DNA from: Sphingomonas sp. PAMC26645
GTDB lineage: Bacteria; Pseudomonadota; Alphaproteobacteria; Sphingomonadales; Sphingomonadaceae
NCBI RefSeq assembly: GCF_004795835.1
Contig: NZ_CP039249.1
Span: forward strand, 1,546,501-1,610,500
Length of the DNA: 64,000 bases
Direction: 5' to 3'
Below, piece by piece: positions 39,491-49,700 of the stretch (within the stretch, counting starts at the first letter, position 1; each line of letters starts with the position of its first letter). A program made the position numbers and the translations under genes. The notes under the pieces were generated by a model. That model did no database searches. It worked only from the letters and a program-made list of their open reading frames with translations, and was not told where the DNA came from.

Positions 39491-40531
39491 ATGGAGAGCA
39501 TTCATCCCGCCGCAACGGACGTTCGCGTCGAAGAGCGCGCCGTCGTCGACGCTCAGACCTTCGCTGCCGAAGTGGCGGGGCGCGCTACTCCGGTGGTGTT
39601 GCGCGGGCAGGTTGCCCACTGGGCTAGCGTGCGGGCGGCGGAAGGTGGCGTTGACGCGACCGCAACGTATCTGGCCGGCCTCGGTGATGGCGGCAAGCCG
39701 ATGGACGTGCTGATCGGCGGTCCCGAATTCGGTGGCCGCTTCTTCTATCGCGGCGATAATCTGGAAGGCTTCAACTTTCACCGCGAGAAGGCCCCCTTGG
39801 CGGTCTTGCTGAGCGAATTGTTGCGACTGTCCAGCGTGCCCGAGGAGAAGCGGCATTTCCTGTATGCCAACGCGGCAACCGCGCCTGAGCATTTACCGGG
39901 ATGGTTGGCAGCCAATCCGATCAACCTGCCGCTGGGCGGAGCGACGCCAAGGCTGTGGATCGGCAACGGATCGCAGACCGCGACACATTATGACGGCTCG
40001 ACGAACCTTGCCTGCGTAGTCGCCGGCCGGCGCCGCTTCACGCTGTTCCCGCCGGACGAGGTCGGCAATCTGTATATCGGGCCACTCGACCGGACGCTGG
40101 CCGGCCCGCCGTCCAGCATGGTCGATCCGTTGGCGCCGGACCTGAACCAGTTTCCGCGATATGCCGAGGCGCTGCGTCACGCACTGGTCGCCGATTTAGG
40201 GCCGGGTGATGCGTTGTTCATTCCGGCGATCTGGTGGCATCACGTCCAGGCGTTCGGGACGCTCAATGTGTTGTGCAATTACTGGTGGGCGTTCGACCCG
40301 ACGGTTTCGGCGTTTCACGCGATGGTCCATGCGATGATGGCGGTGCGCGATCGTCCACCGGCGGAGAAGGCGGGGTGGCGGGCTTGGTTCGAGCATTATG
40401 TGTTCGGCGACGATGCGGCCGCGGCTGGCGATCATTTGCCCACGGCAGCGCGTGGCGTGCTCGGGCCAGCCTCGCCAGATCGTACCGAGCGGATCCGCGG
40501 CTATCTGTTGAAAGCGCTACAGCGACGCTGA
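39491..40531 (+). CDS. JmjC-like cupin (Fe(II)/2-oxoglutarate oxygenase fold) protein
   Basis: 346 residues. The metal triad of the cupin_8/JmjC fold is visible: HxD in ATHYDGSTNL (about 166-175) and the distal histidine in PAIWWHHVQAFG (about 244-255). The RRRFTLFPP block between them is also typical. Such proteins recur beside tryptophan-halogenase-like genes and TonB receptors in Caulobacterales, Sphingomonadales and xanthomonads; a hydroxylase role there is inferred only. AGGA lies shortly before the ATG. It converges on the halogenase operon. Confidence 0.88.
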   Translation: MESIHPAATDVRVEERAVVDAQTFAAEVAGRATPVVLRGQVAHWASVRAAEGGVDATATYLAGLGDGGKPMDVLIGGPEFGGRFFYRGDNLEGFNFHREKAPLAVLLSELLRLSSVPEEKRHFLYANAATAPEHLPGWLAANPINLPLGGATPRLWIGNGSQTATHYDGSTNLACVVAGRRRFTLFPPDEVGNLYIGPLDRTLAGPPSSMVDPLAPDLNQFPRYAEALRHALVADLGPGDALFIPAIWWHHVQAFGTLNVLCNYWWAFDPTVSAFHAMVHAMMAVRDRPPAEKAGWRAWFEHYVFGDDAAAAGDHLPTAARGVLGPASPDRTERIRGYLLKALQRR

Positions 40532-40724
40532 CCGAGTGCCGTCGATGAAGCCGGCTCAGCAGGCGGCGGGTTCCATTTGGTCGCCTTGCCGCCGTCATCG
40601 ACGATGCTCGGGACGACCGGACGTCTTGCGGACCCGTTCGGGACCATCGAAACGCAAGCCGCGTGGGTCGAGTTTAGTCGCGGCCGCAACGATGGCGAGC
40701 GGCACGGCATTAGCCGATACTGGT

Positions 40725-42212
40725 TCACGCCAACCTGGCGAGCGCATGGGCATGGGATGGCATATGCGTTAGTGAAGTAGCGACTACGCGTTCGACCTGA
40801 GCCAACCGATTGGCGGCGGTCTCGATCGGTATGCCGTCGCAGATCGGATCGTAGCCTGAGACGGGGGCGTTCTGTCCGGTCAACACAGCAAGCCAGCTAG
40901 TTTCATTGAACAGTTCGTCGGCCTCTCGAAAGATGCGGCCGCCGGCGCGAAACAATGCGAGCTTTTCGGCCAGGCCTTCAGGGATCGCTGCAGCAGCGCG
41001 GTCGCGCCAAAACGGTTCTGCGCGCGCATTCAAATGGTAATGTGCGACGAGGAAGTCTCGGATGCGAGTATATTCCGCGGTCATGATGCGGTTGTAGCGC
41101 TCGACCACTGCCGGGGCGGGAGGGGCGCCCGTCGGCAACATCCTGAGCAGATGCTGCAATCCGCTTTGCACCAGATGAATGCTGGTGGATTCAAGCGGCT
41201 CCATGAACCCCGCCGCCAGACCAAGAGCGATGCAATTACCGACCCAGAAGCAGTTGCGGTGGCCCGTTGCGAAGCGGATCACGCGAGGTTCGGCAAGGGT
41301 CTCTCCTTCCACCCCGGCCAGCAACGTTGCGGTCGCCTCGTCCTCGCTCATGTTGCGGCTGGAAAAGACATGGCCGTTGCCGGTGCGGTGCTGCAGCGGG
41401 ATACGCCAGCGCCAGCCGGCGCGTTCGGCGATCGCCCGAGTGAGCGGCAGCGGTGCGGCGTCGGCAACCGAAGCCACTGCGACGGCACGGTCGCAGGGCA
41501 GCCATTCGGACCAGTCGGTCCATCCTGCCTCCATTGCGCCTTCGATCAAAAGTGCGCGAAAGCCGGAGCAGTCGAGGAACAGGTCGCCGGCGATGCGGCT
41601 GCCATCGGCGAGATGTACAGCCGCGATACCCGCTGGGCCGCGCTCGACGCGTTTGACCAGCCCTTCATGGCGGACGACGCCGTATGCCTCGGCCTGCACG
41701 CGCAAGAACGCGGCGTAGCGCCCGGCGTCGAAATGATAGGCATAGCCGATCCGCGACAGGGGTGAGTTTCCATTCGCGATCGGCCGCGAGAAACGGCCGG
41801 CCTCCGCTGCGCATGCCTCAAGCGAATAGGCGCCCAGTGGTTCTGCCGCGCCTGCCTGGCGCACACGCAGCCATTGCGCGGCGAACGGCACGCCGGCGAT
41901 GTCGGTACCGATCTGGCCAAACGGATGGACATAGGACTCGCCTGGACGCGTCCAGCCTTCGAAGCGGATGCCGAGCTTGTAGCTGCCGCCGGTCGCGCGC
42001 AGGAAGGCGTCCTCGTCGATCCCGAGCATCGCGTGGAAGGTACGGATCGGGGGAATCGTCGCTTCGCCGACGCCGACCGTGGGGATATCGTCCGACTCGA
42101 TCAGCGTCACGCGCGTGCCGGCGGGGCCGAGCAGCCGCCCGAACGCGACCGCCGCCATCCAGCCCGCGGTACCGCCACCGACAATCGTTACAGATCGTAG
42201 AGCGTCGGTCAT
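40725..42212 (-). CDS. Flavin-dependent tryptophan halogenase family protein 1 (last in operon)
   Basis: 495 residues. The FADH2-binding GGGTAGWMAA is at about residues 11-20. The lysine that handles hypohalous acid in characterised members is in SYKLGIRF (about residue 78). The halogenase motif WxWxIP is present as WRWRIP with LQHRTGNGHV following. The conserved glutamate lies in EPLESTSIH. It therefore keeps the full catalytic set. The substrate is unknown; free tryptophan is only one possibility. Its ATG overlaps the stop of the preceding halogenase (ATGA). No flavin reductase gene lies nearby. Confidence 0.92.
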   Translation of the reverse strand: MTDALRSVTIVGGGTAGWMAAVAFGRLLGPAGTRVTLIESDDIPTVGVGEATIPPIRTFHAMLGIDEDAFLRATGGSYKLGIRFEGWTRPGESYVHPFGQIGTDIAGVPFAAQWLRVRQAGAAEPLGAYSLEACAAEAGRFSRPIANGNSPLSRIGYAYHFDAGRYAAFLRVQAEAYGVVRHEGLVKRVERGPAGIAAVHLADGSRIAGDLFLDCSGFRALLIEGAMEAGWTDWSEWLPCDRAVAVASVADAAPLPLTRAIAERAGWRWRIPLQHRTGNGHVFSSRNMSEDEATATLLAGVEGETLAEPRVIRFATGHRNCFWVGNCIALGLAAGFMEPLESTSIHLVQSGLQHLLRMLPTGAPPAPAVVERYNRIMTAEYTRIRDFLVAHYHLNARAEPFWRDRAAAAIPEGLAEKLALFRAGGRIFREADELFNETSWLAVLTGQNAPVSGYDPICDGIPIETAANRLAQVERVVATSLTHMPSHAHALARLA

Positions 42213-43726
42213 GCGCGCACGCGCGTCGGGCTGGTACGGGCGAGATAGTCTTCGTGACGCGGCATCCGGGCTGCGGCGTCGGCGAACATCGCGCGCAAAC
42301 GATCAAACCGGGCGTCCACGTCCCGGGCGTCGACCGCATCGGCGAGGCGGTCCCAGCCCTCGGGGACGATGCCCTGACCCAGCAACACTGCGACCCAACT
42401 TGCTTCGGCGAACAGATCGTCCTCCCATCGGAACAGCCGTCCACGACGTCGCCACAGGGCAATCTTCTCGGCGATACTATCGGGGATCGCCCGCGCGCCG
42501 GCCTCGCGCCAGAACGGAGAGTCGGTCCGGCGGGTCGCATGATAGTGAAGCACGAGGAAGTCGCGAACCTGGTCAAACTGCGTTTCGGCAAGACGATTAT
42601 AGGTATCGATCTCGACCGGCGAGAAACCTTGGTCGGGGAACAACGCCAGCAGCTTCGAGATGCCGGTCTGCACCATGTGGATACTGGTCGATTCGAGCGG
42701 CTCGGTGAAGCCGGAGGCTAGGCCGAGTGCGACGACGTTGCCTATCCATTGTTTTCGCCGCCGCCCGGCTGTGAAGCGAAGAACGCGAGGGTCGGCAAGC
42801 GGTGGCCCATCTACACCGTCGAGCAAGGTCGCGGCGGCCTCGTCGTCCGAGCAATGAGCGCTGCTGTAGACATAGCCGTTGCCGGTGCGGTGTTGCAGCG
42901 GAATGCGCCATTGCCAGCCGCTCGCTTGCGCGGTCGAGCGGGTGTACGGCGCGATCGCGGTGCCGATATTCGCGGTCGGCATCGCAACGGCCCGATCGCA
43001 GGGCAACCAGCGCGTCCAGTCCTCGTAACCGGCACCGAGTGCCTGCTCGATCAACAACCCGCGGAAGCCGGAGCAGTCGAGGAACAGGTCGCCTTCGATC
43101 CGGCGGTCGCCGGCGAGCGTGACATAACGGACGTGCCCGGTATCGCCGTCGAGCGCGACATCGCCGATCTCGCCCCCGATCCTGGTGACGCCGTCGCGTT
43201 CCGCACGACCTCGCAGGAATCGGGCATAAAGGCCGGCGTCGAAATGATAGGCATGCGCCATCTGTGACAATATGGATGCCGGGTCGGGCGAGGGGGGGGC
43301 GAACCGCCCGGCCCGCGCGGCGACCGCGCAGAGCGAGTAGGCGTCGATGTCCTCGACCACGCCTGCTGCTCGCCGACGTCGCCAATGTTGGTGGAAGCGG
43401 ACGCCCTCGATATCGAATCCGAACCCGCCAAACGGGTGGAGATAGCGTTCGCCGATCGCACCCCAGTCGACGAACTCGATGCCGAGCTTGAAGCTGCCCG
43501 CCGTTGCCGCCAGAAACGCCGCTTCGTCGATGCCGAGCATCGCGTTGAAGGCTCGGATCGGCGGGATCGTTGCTTCGCCGACACCGACGGTGCCGATCGT
43601 ATCGGACTCGATCAGGGTCACGCTGGCCCCCGTCGGGATCAGTCGCGCCAGCGCGGCGGCCGCCATCCAGCCCGCGGTGCCGCCGCCGACGATGACGATG
43701 CGACGGACAGGTGAACCCAGCGTCAT
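42209..43726 (-). CDS. Flavin-dependent tryptophan halogenase family protein 2
   Basis: 505 residues. The set is complete: GGGTAGWMAAAAL near the N-terminus, lysine in SFKLGIEF (about residue 82), WQWRIP with LQHRTGNGYV, and EPLESTSIHMV. It is clearly paralogous to members 1 and 4, as the blocks DCSGFRGLLIE and YHFDAGLYARFL also match. Overlaps its neighbours by 4 bases on each side, so the operon is tightly coupled. Confidence 0.92.
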   Translation of the reverse strand: MTLGSPVRRIVIVGGGTAGWMAAAALARLIPTGASVTLIESDTIGTVGVGEATIPPIRAFNAMLGIDEAAFLAATAGSFKLGIEFVDWGAIGERYLHPFGGFGFDIEGVRFHQHWRRRRAAGVVEDIDAYSLCAVAARAGRFAPPSPDPASILSQMAHAYHFDAGLYARFLRGRAERDGVTRIGGEIGDVALDGDTGHVRYVTLAGDRRIEGDLFLDCSGFRGLLIEQALGAGYEDWTRWLPCDRAVAMPTANIGTAIAPYTRSTAQASGWQWRIPLQHRTGNGYVYSSAHCSDDEAAATLLDGVDGPPLADPRVLRFTAGRRRKQWIGNVVALGLASGFTEPLESTSIHMVQTGISKLLALFPDQGFSPVEIDTYNRLAETQFDQVRDFLVLHYHATRRTDSPFWREAGARAIPDSIAEKIALWRRRGRLFRWEDDLFAEASWVAVLLGQGIVPEGWDRLADAVDARDVDARFDRLRAMFADAAARMPRHEDYLARTSPTRVRA

Positions 43727-45123
43727 GCAGCAGCCAGTTCGGCCATGGCGTGCGCGTAGGGCGGAAGCGCTCGGACCTGCGCGATGATCCGCGCGCGATG
43801 ATCGGCGAAATGCTGCTGGATCGTTGCCAGGGGTAGCGCATCGGCGCGCGCGTCGTACCGCCGTGGCACGAGACCCATCGCGTCGAACATTGCGGCCCAG
43901 TCCTCCTCTTCGAACGGTTCGTCATCGAACATCGGCAGACGTCCGCGTGCGGCAAACAGGGTGCGTTTCGCCTCGACGGCATCGGGAAGCATCGTGCCGC
44001 CGGGCTCGTCTCTGGATGCACCCACGCCACGGCCTGCGGCCTTTTGCGCGATGACGAAGTTGCGGGCGCCCGTCATGGCGTTTGCCGTAAATCGATTGAA
44101 CGCCTTGGCTTCGACCGGCGCTCGGCGTTCCGCGGGCCAAAGCTGTATGAGCTGCGCGAGCGACCGCAACAGCACCGTCAGCGCGGTCGGGTGCAATGGC
44201 TCGATAAGCCCCGCAGCGGCGCCCAGGGCAATGCAGTTGCCGCGCCAAGCCTCAATGCGGCGACCGGCGCGGAACGGCGTGCCCTCGCCACCCGCGGTGC
44301 AGGTCAAACGCACGTCGGCGCCACCGAGCGGCCAGGTTGCGGTCCAGCCCGAACCCTGCGCATCGACTTGCGTATAGGGTGGCGGTGCGCCCGTTGCCGA
44401 CAGCGTTTGCGTATGCATTCGGTCACACGGCAGCCAAGCAGACCAGTCCTCGAATGCCGGCGCCGTCCAGCTCGCGATGCGCGCGCTGCTGCCGGAACAG
44501 TCCAGCACGAGCAGCGGTGCGATAGAGGTACTGTCCGTCAATTTCAGTATCTCGACGATGCCGTTCGCATCGATCCGTGCGTCGGCAAACGATGCGTTCG
44601 CGCAAGACGCACCGAAGTTCATCGCGGCCGCGCGTAGCACCGCAGTGTAGCTTTCGACCGGCAGATGCAACGCATGCGCGATCGGGGCTTCGAGAGCGAA
44701 CCGGCCGGACTGTGCGGCAACGGCAGACAGGGCATAGTCGGCCAGACGGACATGGATCCCGTCCTTGCGCAGCCGGCCGGCAAGCTGGTGGAACGCAATA
44801 CCCTGAAGCGGCGCGCCCGTTTCGCCGTACGACAGGAACGCTGCGGCACCGTCCTTGCGCCAGCCACCGAACGCGACCCCGAGCGCATGGCCTCCGCCGG
44901 TTGCGCGGACAAGCGCCGTCGGCTCGATACCGAGATCGGCATGAAACCCGCCGAGCGCCGGCGGCACCGTGATTACCGGTGCAAAATCCCCCAGTCCGTC
45001 GCCAGTCGTGCCATGGTCGATCACGACGACATGATAGGCGTCACGAGGCAGGCGACGCGCGAGCGCGGCCGCGGCCATCCAGCCGCACAGGTTCGCGCCG
45101 AGAATTGCGACGACCCGGCTCAT
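43723..45123 (-). CDS. Degenerate tryptophan-halogenase family paralogue 3, probably not a halogenase
   Basis: 466 residues. Overall alignment with the neighbours is clear (CGWMAAAALARR at the N-terminus, a Cys-Ser-Gly block VLDCSGSSARIASW, EDWSAWLPCDRM, GLIEPLHPTALTVLL). Yet the key residues are gone. GGGTAG reads GANLCG, the lysine position KLGIEF reads ALGVAF, WxWxIP reads WTATWP, and the glutamate in EPLEST reads EPLHPT. The frame is intact and overlaps both neighbours by 4 bases, so it is retained rather than decayed. A binding or scaffolding role, or an FAD-dependent activity other than halogenation, is possible. Start MSRVVAILG at the ATGA overlap. Confidence 0.85.
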   Translation of the reverse strand: MSRVVAILGANLCGWMAAAALARRLPRDAYHVVVIDHGTTGDGLGDFAPVITVPPALGGFHADLGIEPTALVRATGGGHALGVAFGGWRKDGAAAFLSYGETGAPLQGIAFHQLAGRLRKDGIHVRLADYALSAVAAQSGRFALEAPIAHALHLPVESYTAVLRAAAMNFGASCANASFADARIDANGIVEILKLTDSTSIAPLLVLDCSGSSARIASWTAPAFEDWSAWLPCDRMHTQTLSATGAPPPYTQVDAQGSGWTATWPLGGADVRLTCTAGGEGTPFRAGRRIEAWRGNCIALGAAAGLIEPLHPTALTVLLRSLAQLIQLWPAERRAPVEAKAFNRFTANAMTGARNFVIAQKAAGRGVGASRDEPGGTMLPDAVEAKRTLFAARGRLPMFDDEPFEEEDWAAMFDAMGLVPRRYDARADALPLATIQQHFADHRARIIAQVRALPPYAHAMAELAAA

Positions 45124-46622
45124 GCCGCGGCCTTGATCCGCGCGATATAGTCTTCGTGCAAGGGCATTGTCTTGGCTGCACTCGCACAGGCGGCGGCGAC
45201 CCTGGTGACGTGAGCTCGCGAAGTCGCTGACGGAATATCCGCAATCAGCGGATTCACGCGGTCCGGCATGATGCGTTGGCCGTAATAGACGGCAAGCCAA
45301 CTCGCCGGCAGGAACATGCCCTCTCGATAGGATGCGACGATGCCCCGCTCGCGGAATTCGGCGATCTTCTCGGTCAGCGACGAGGGCAGGGTCATGGTTC
45401 GCATGTAGCGCCAGAACGGCGTGTCGTCGCGTTCCGTGGCACAGTAGTGCAGCACCAGGAAGTCACGGACCCGGTCATATTCGAGCGCCATCGCGCGGTT
45501 GAACTCCGCCGCATCGGCTGGGTCGAACACGCCACCGGATGGAAACAGTTCGATGAGCTTGCCGATCGCGAGCTGGATCAGGTGGATGCTGGTCGATTCA
45601 AGTGGTTCGAGAAACCCCGCGGACAAGCCGATCGCGACGCAGTTCCCAACCCATTGCCGATCTCGCCGGCCCGTACGAAAGCGCAGCATGCGCGGTTCGG
45701 CAAGCGCCTCGCCCTCCAGGTTATTCATCAACACCGCACGTGCGGTTTCCGGGTCGGTGAACCGTGTCGAGAAGACATGGCCATTCCCCGTTCGATGCTG
45801 CAGCGGGATGCGCCATTGCCATCCGGCTTCACGCGCGGTTGCCCGGGTGTACGGCGTCAATGCGCCGGCATTGGCGGTGGGAACGGCCCATGCGGCATCG
45901 CACGGCAACCAGTGTGACCAATCCTCAGATTTAATCTTGAGTGCGCCATCGATCAGGAGTGCGCGAAAGCCGGAGCAGTCGATGAACAGGTCACCCGCGA
46001 TCCTCCGACCATCGGCAAGGCGAACGGCGTCTATACCGCCTGCGCTTTGCTCGACCGCATCGACGCGTCCTTCGATCCGGACGACGCCGCGCGCTTCGGC
46101 ATAGTCGCGCAGATAGGCCGCGTAGAGCGTCGCATCGAACTGATAGGCGTAGGAATAGGTCGACCCGATCGAGCGCGGGTCCTCGAGCGGCGGCGTAAAA
46201 CGATTTTCGCGCGCGGCGACGATCGGCAGCGAGCAGTCTTCCAAAGCCGGTAGGCCGTCAGTGCCACCGCGCGTTGCGTGTGCCCAATGCTGGTGGAAAG
46301 GCAGGCCATCGACGTCGTGCCCAAAATCGCCAAAGGGATGGATGTAGCTGTCGCCGACACGGCCCCAATCGCGAAATTCGATGCCAAGCTTGAACGTCGC
46401 ATTTGTACGACGAATAAAGTCGGCTTCGTCGATACCCAATCTTTGATTAAAGAATCGGATGTGAGGAACCGTCGCTTCGCCGACGCCGACTGTGCCGATC
46501 TCCTCAGACTCGATCAGGGTTACGTCGGCAAGCCGGCCGGCGAAACTCATGGCCAATGTTGCCGCGGTCATCCAACCAGCGGTACCGCCACCAACGACTA
46601 CCACTTGCATCCCGGCACCCAT
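45120..46622 (-). CDS. Flavin-dependent tryptophan halogenase family protein 4 (first in operon)
   Basis: 500 residues, complete catalytic set: GGGTAGWMTAATL, lysine in TFKLGIEF, WQWRIP with LQHRTGNGHVFS, EPLESTSIHLI. The ATG at 46622 is chosen because AGG of GATGAGG is placed 8 bases upstream; a TTG two codons earlier is less likely. Being nearest the divergent promoter region shared with the TonB receptor, it heads the four-gene operon. Confidence 0.92.
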   Translation of the reverse strand: MGAGMQVVVVGGGTAGWMTAATLAMSFAGRLADVTLIESEEIGTVGVGEATVPHIRFFNQRLGIDEADFIRRTNATFKLGIEFRDWGRVGDSYIHPFGDFGHDVDGLPFHQHWAHATRGGTDGLPALEDCSLPIVAARENRFTPPLEDPRSIGSTYSYAYQFDATLYAAYLRDYAEARGVVRIEGRVDAVEQSAGGIDAVRLADGRRIAGDLFIDCSGFRALLIDGALKIKSEDWSHWLPCDAAWAVPTANAGALTPYTRATAREAGWQWRIPLQHRTGNGHVFSTRFTDPETARAVLMNNLEGEALAEPRMLRFRTGRRDRQWVGNCVAIGLSAGFLEPLESTSIHLIQLAIGKLIELFPSGGVFDPADAAEFNRAMALEYDRVRDFLVLHYCATERDDTPFWRYMRTMTLPSSLTEKIAEFRERGIVASYREGMFLPASWLAVYYGQRIMPDRVNPLIADIPSATSRAHVTRVAAACASAAKTMPLHEDYIARIKAAA

Positions 46623-46787
46623 CGCCAAACCTCATCCCCTCTGTGTTGTATCAAAGACACGACTTGCTCATTTCCGAGCGTTCTTAACCTTTTATGTAGC
46701 TGTTACATTCGGATGACGCTACCTCGCCCGGCAGATAAAGCGCGCCAAAGAATGATAGCGCTATCTATAAAGGGGATGCAGAACGTC
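46623..46787. promoter_or_regulatory. Divergent promoter region with a 12-bp LacI-operator-like palindrome
   Basis: 165 bp, AT-richer than its flanks, separates the halogenase operon from the TonB receptor gene. GATAGCGCTATC at 46754-46765 is a perfect 12-bp palindrome with central CG, the form typical of LacI-family operators. It lies 22 bp before the receptor ATG. Promoter boxes cannot be fixed by eye. Confidence 0.55.
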
Positions 46788-49700
46788 ATGGCCACTGCGA
46801 ATATCTTAGTTGCGTCGACTCGTATTGGTGCGCTGAAAGGCGGGGCATCGTTGATCGCGCTGTGCCTGGCCGCGTTGCCGCAGGTGCTGCATGCCCAGCA
46901 AGCAGACACACTTCCTTCGCAGAGCACGCCGACCCCGGCGGCGCTCGGCCGTACCGCACCTTCAGATCGGGCTGCAGCGGCGAGCGTCGACGCCTCCTCG
47001 TTCGGGCTGGCACAGCCCTCCGCAAACGCGCAGGTTCCGTCGGGTGGCGCCGTGCCGACGAAGGCCGAGCAGTCGACTGCGACCCCGCAGGACGAGGCCG
47101 CCAACCAGGACATCGTGGTCACCGGCATTCGTCGTAGCCTGCAGAGCGCGCAGGCGATCAAGAAGAATTCAGAAGTCGTCGTAGACTCGATTTCGGCCGA
47201 GGATATCGGTGCACTGCCGGACCGTTCGGTCACCGAAGCATTGCAGCGCGTTCCCGGCGTGTCGATCAGCCACTTCTCGGCCGGCGTCGACCCGGACCAT
47301 TTCTCGACCGAAGGGTCGGGCGTGGTCGTGCGCGGCCTGACCTACACACGGTCCGAGATCAACGGACGCGATTCGTTCAGTGCGAATAACGGTCGTGGCC
47401 TGTCGTTCGCCGACGTGCCGTCCGAACTGCTCGGCGGCGTCGATGTGTTCAAGAGCCCGTCGGCGGACATGATCGAGGGCGGCATCGCCGGCACGGTCAA
47501 TCTGCGGACCCGCCTGCCGTTCGATTCGACGGGCTTGACGCTCGGCGGCACGCTCGAGAACAACTACGGCGATTTCGTCAAGAAGTCGGCGCCGACCGTC
47601 TCCGTCCTTGCCAGTGATCGCTGGCACACTGGTATCGGCCAGTTCGGCCTGCTCGGCAGCTTCGTGCGGTCTCAGGTTCGCTCGCGCGCGGACAGCGTGC
47701 AGATCTCGAACTGGGGTCAGCGCGTCCTGACGGCGTCGGGTGACCTGTTGCAGCCGCTTGGCGCGAACAACGTCCCGAATGTGGGGACGACCGTTTACGT
47801 GCCCCGCGGCGCGGCGATCCGCAGCCAGGAATTCAACCGGACGCGGTACGGCTATTCGGCCGCCGGCCAGTGGCGGAGCAACGACGAGAAGATGACGGCG
47901 ACTGCGCAGTTCCTGCGGTCGGACTCGCGTGAGGCGTGGACCGAGAATTCGATCGAAGTCGCGACCGACAACGTGCTGGCAGCGGGCGATTCGCAACCAT
48001 TCCCCGGGACCAGCTTCGCTTATGACGACGACAATGCGTTCACCAGTGGCCTCATCACCGGTCCGAACGGCTATCGCGCCGATCAGGGTGGCGACATGCG
48101 TACGCCGACCAATGGCTTGCAGAGCAACAACATCGCGCGCGGCAACACGGCACGTTACATCACCAACGACGCCAGCTTCAACTTCAAGTGGCAGCCGACT
48201 ATGCGTCTGGGCGTAACCGTCGATTACCAGCACGTCTGGTCGAAGGTTAACGTTACGGATCTCACCGTCTGGGGGACGACCTACCAGAATGCCGACATTC
48301 GCTTGAACGGCAGCGACCCGGCCTATGTGAACTTTATTCCCGTCACCAACGGCGCCAACAACTACCAGAACGCGGCACATCCGAGCTACGCAGACCCGTA
48401 TAACAACTTCTACCGGTCTGCGATGGACCATATCGAGGACAGCAAGGGTAACGAAGACGCCGCGCGCATCGATCTGGACTATTCGTTCCCGGAAGAGAGC
48501 TGGCTGACGTCGATCCGCGCCGGCTATCGCTTCTCCGATCGCCAGAACGAAGCGCGGTCGACGGCGTATAACTGGGGCGTGTTAAGCGAGATCTGGGGCG
48601 GCGGCGATGGCAGCACGACCGCACCGGGATCGACCGGCGGACCGGTGTGGTTCGACCGCCCGATCGATGGCAATCCGACGACCCGCGACGCGGGTGCGCC
48701 GGGACCGCAACAGGCCTTCACCTACGACAATTTCTTCCGTGGGCAGGCCAACGACGCGTCCAACGGTGGCCGGGTATTCTATCCTGGCAGCCAGCTTCAG
48801 GATTACGGGACCGCGGTCCAGCAGATCAGCCAGATCGGACGCGAATGGCGCAACTTCACGTCGACCAATTCGGGCGCCGATGGTTGGGTGCCACTTGCCC
48901 AGCGTACGGGTGCGATCGCCGGGACGCCTTTCCTGCCGGGCGAGGTCAATCCGGTCAGCGAGCGCAACAACGCCGCCTATGCCGAAGTCCGCTTTGGCAA
49001 CGACCTGTCGAACGGGTGGAACCTCAGCGGCAACGTCGGCGTGCGATATACCAAGACGCGGCGCGTCTCGTCGGGTTTCTTCTCGTTCCCGAACCAGTCG
49101 TTCAATTGCGTTGCGCCCACGGACGGCACCGCGATCTCGCGGTTCTGCGCCTTGCCTGACGCAACACGGGCGGCGGCCGCAGCGTTCCAGAACGGCAATC
49201 TCGTGCCCAACAACGCCAAGCTGACCTATGACTACTTCCTGCCCAGCTTCAACGTGAAGCTGGCGGTTGGTGGAGGGCTCCAGTTCCGTGCCGCGTTCAA
49301 CAAGAGCGTAGCACCGCCCGATTTCGGCCAGACCCGGTCGTTCTACAATGTCGGCCTGACGACCAGCGATCAGACGATCCTGTTCAACGGCGGTCCGGTG
49401 GCGATCTTCGACGTCGGCAACCCGAACCTCAAGCCGGTCCGTGCCGACAATTACGATCTGACTGCGGAATGGTATTTTTCGAGCGTGGGTCAGCTGACCT
49501 TCTCAGCGTTCGCGAAGAACCTGTACGGCGTACAGTCCGTCGGTACACAGCGCCTGTCGTTCACCAACAATGGCTCGACGTTCGATGCGATCGTCACCAC
49601 GCCGCTGAACTCGGCGGATACGGGTAAGGTGCGCGGGTTCGAGGTAGGGTATCAGCAGACGTACGGTTTCCTGCCGTCGGTGCTCGGCGGCCTCGGGCTT

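Noticed and set aside
40577..40780. 67-codon plus-strand frame between the cupin gene and the halogenase operon
   Set aside because: No ribosome binding site, overlaps the 3' end of the halogenase gene, and no recognisable family; could be a remnant but not supported.
43723..45123. Third halogenase gene as a pseudogene
   Set aside because: Full length, no stops, 4-base overlaps on both sides preserved; missing motifs are substitutions, not truncations.
46278..46787. Upstream extension of the TonB receptor frame
   Set aside because: It runs through the first halogenase gene and the divergent promoter region; the signal peptide begins near 46788.
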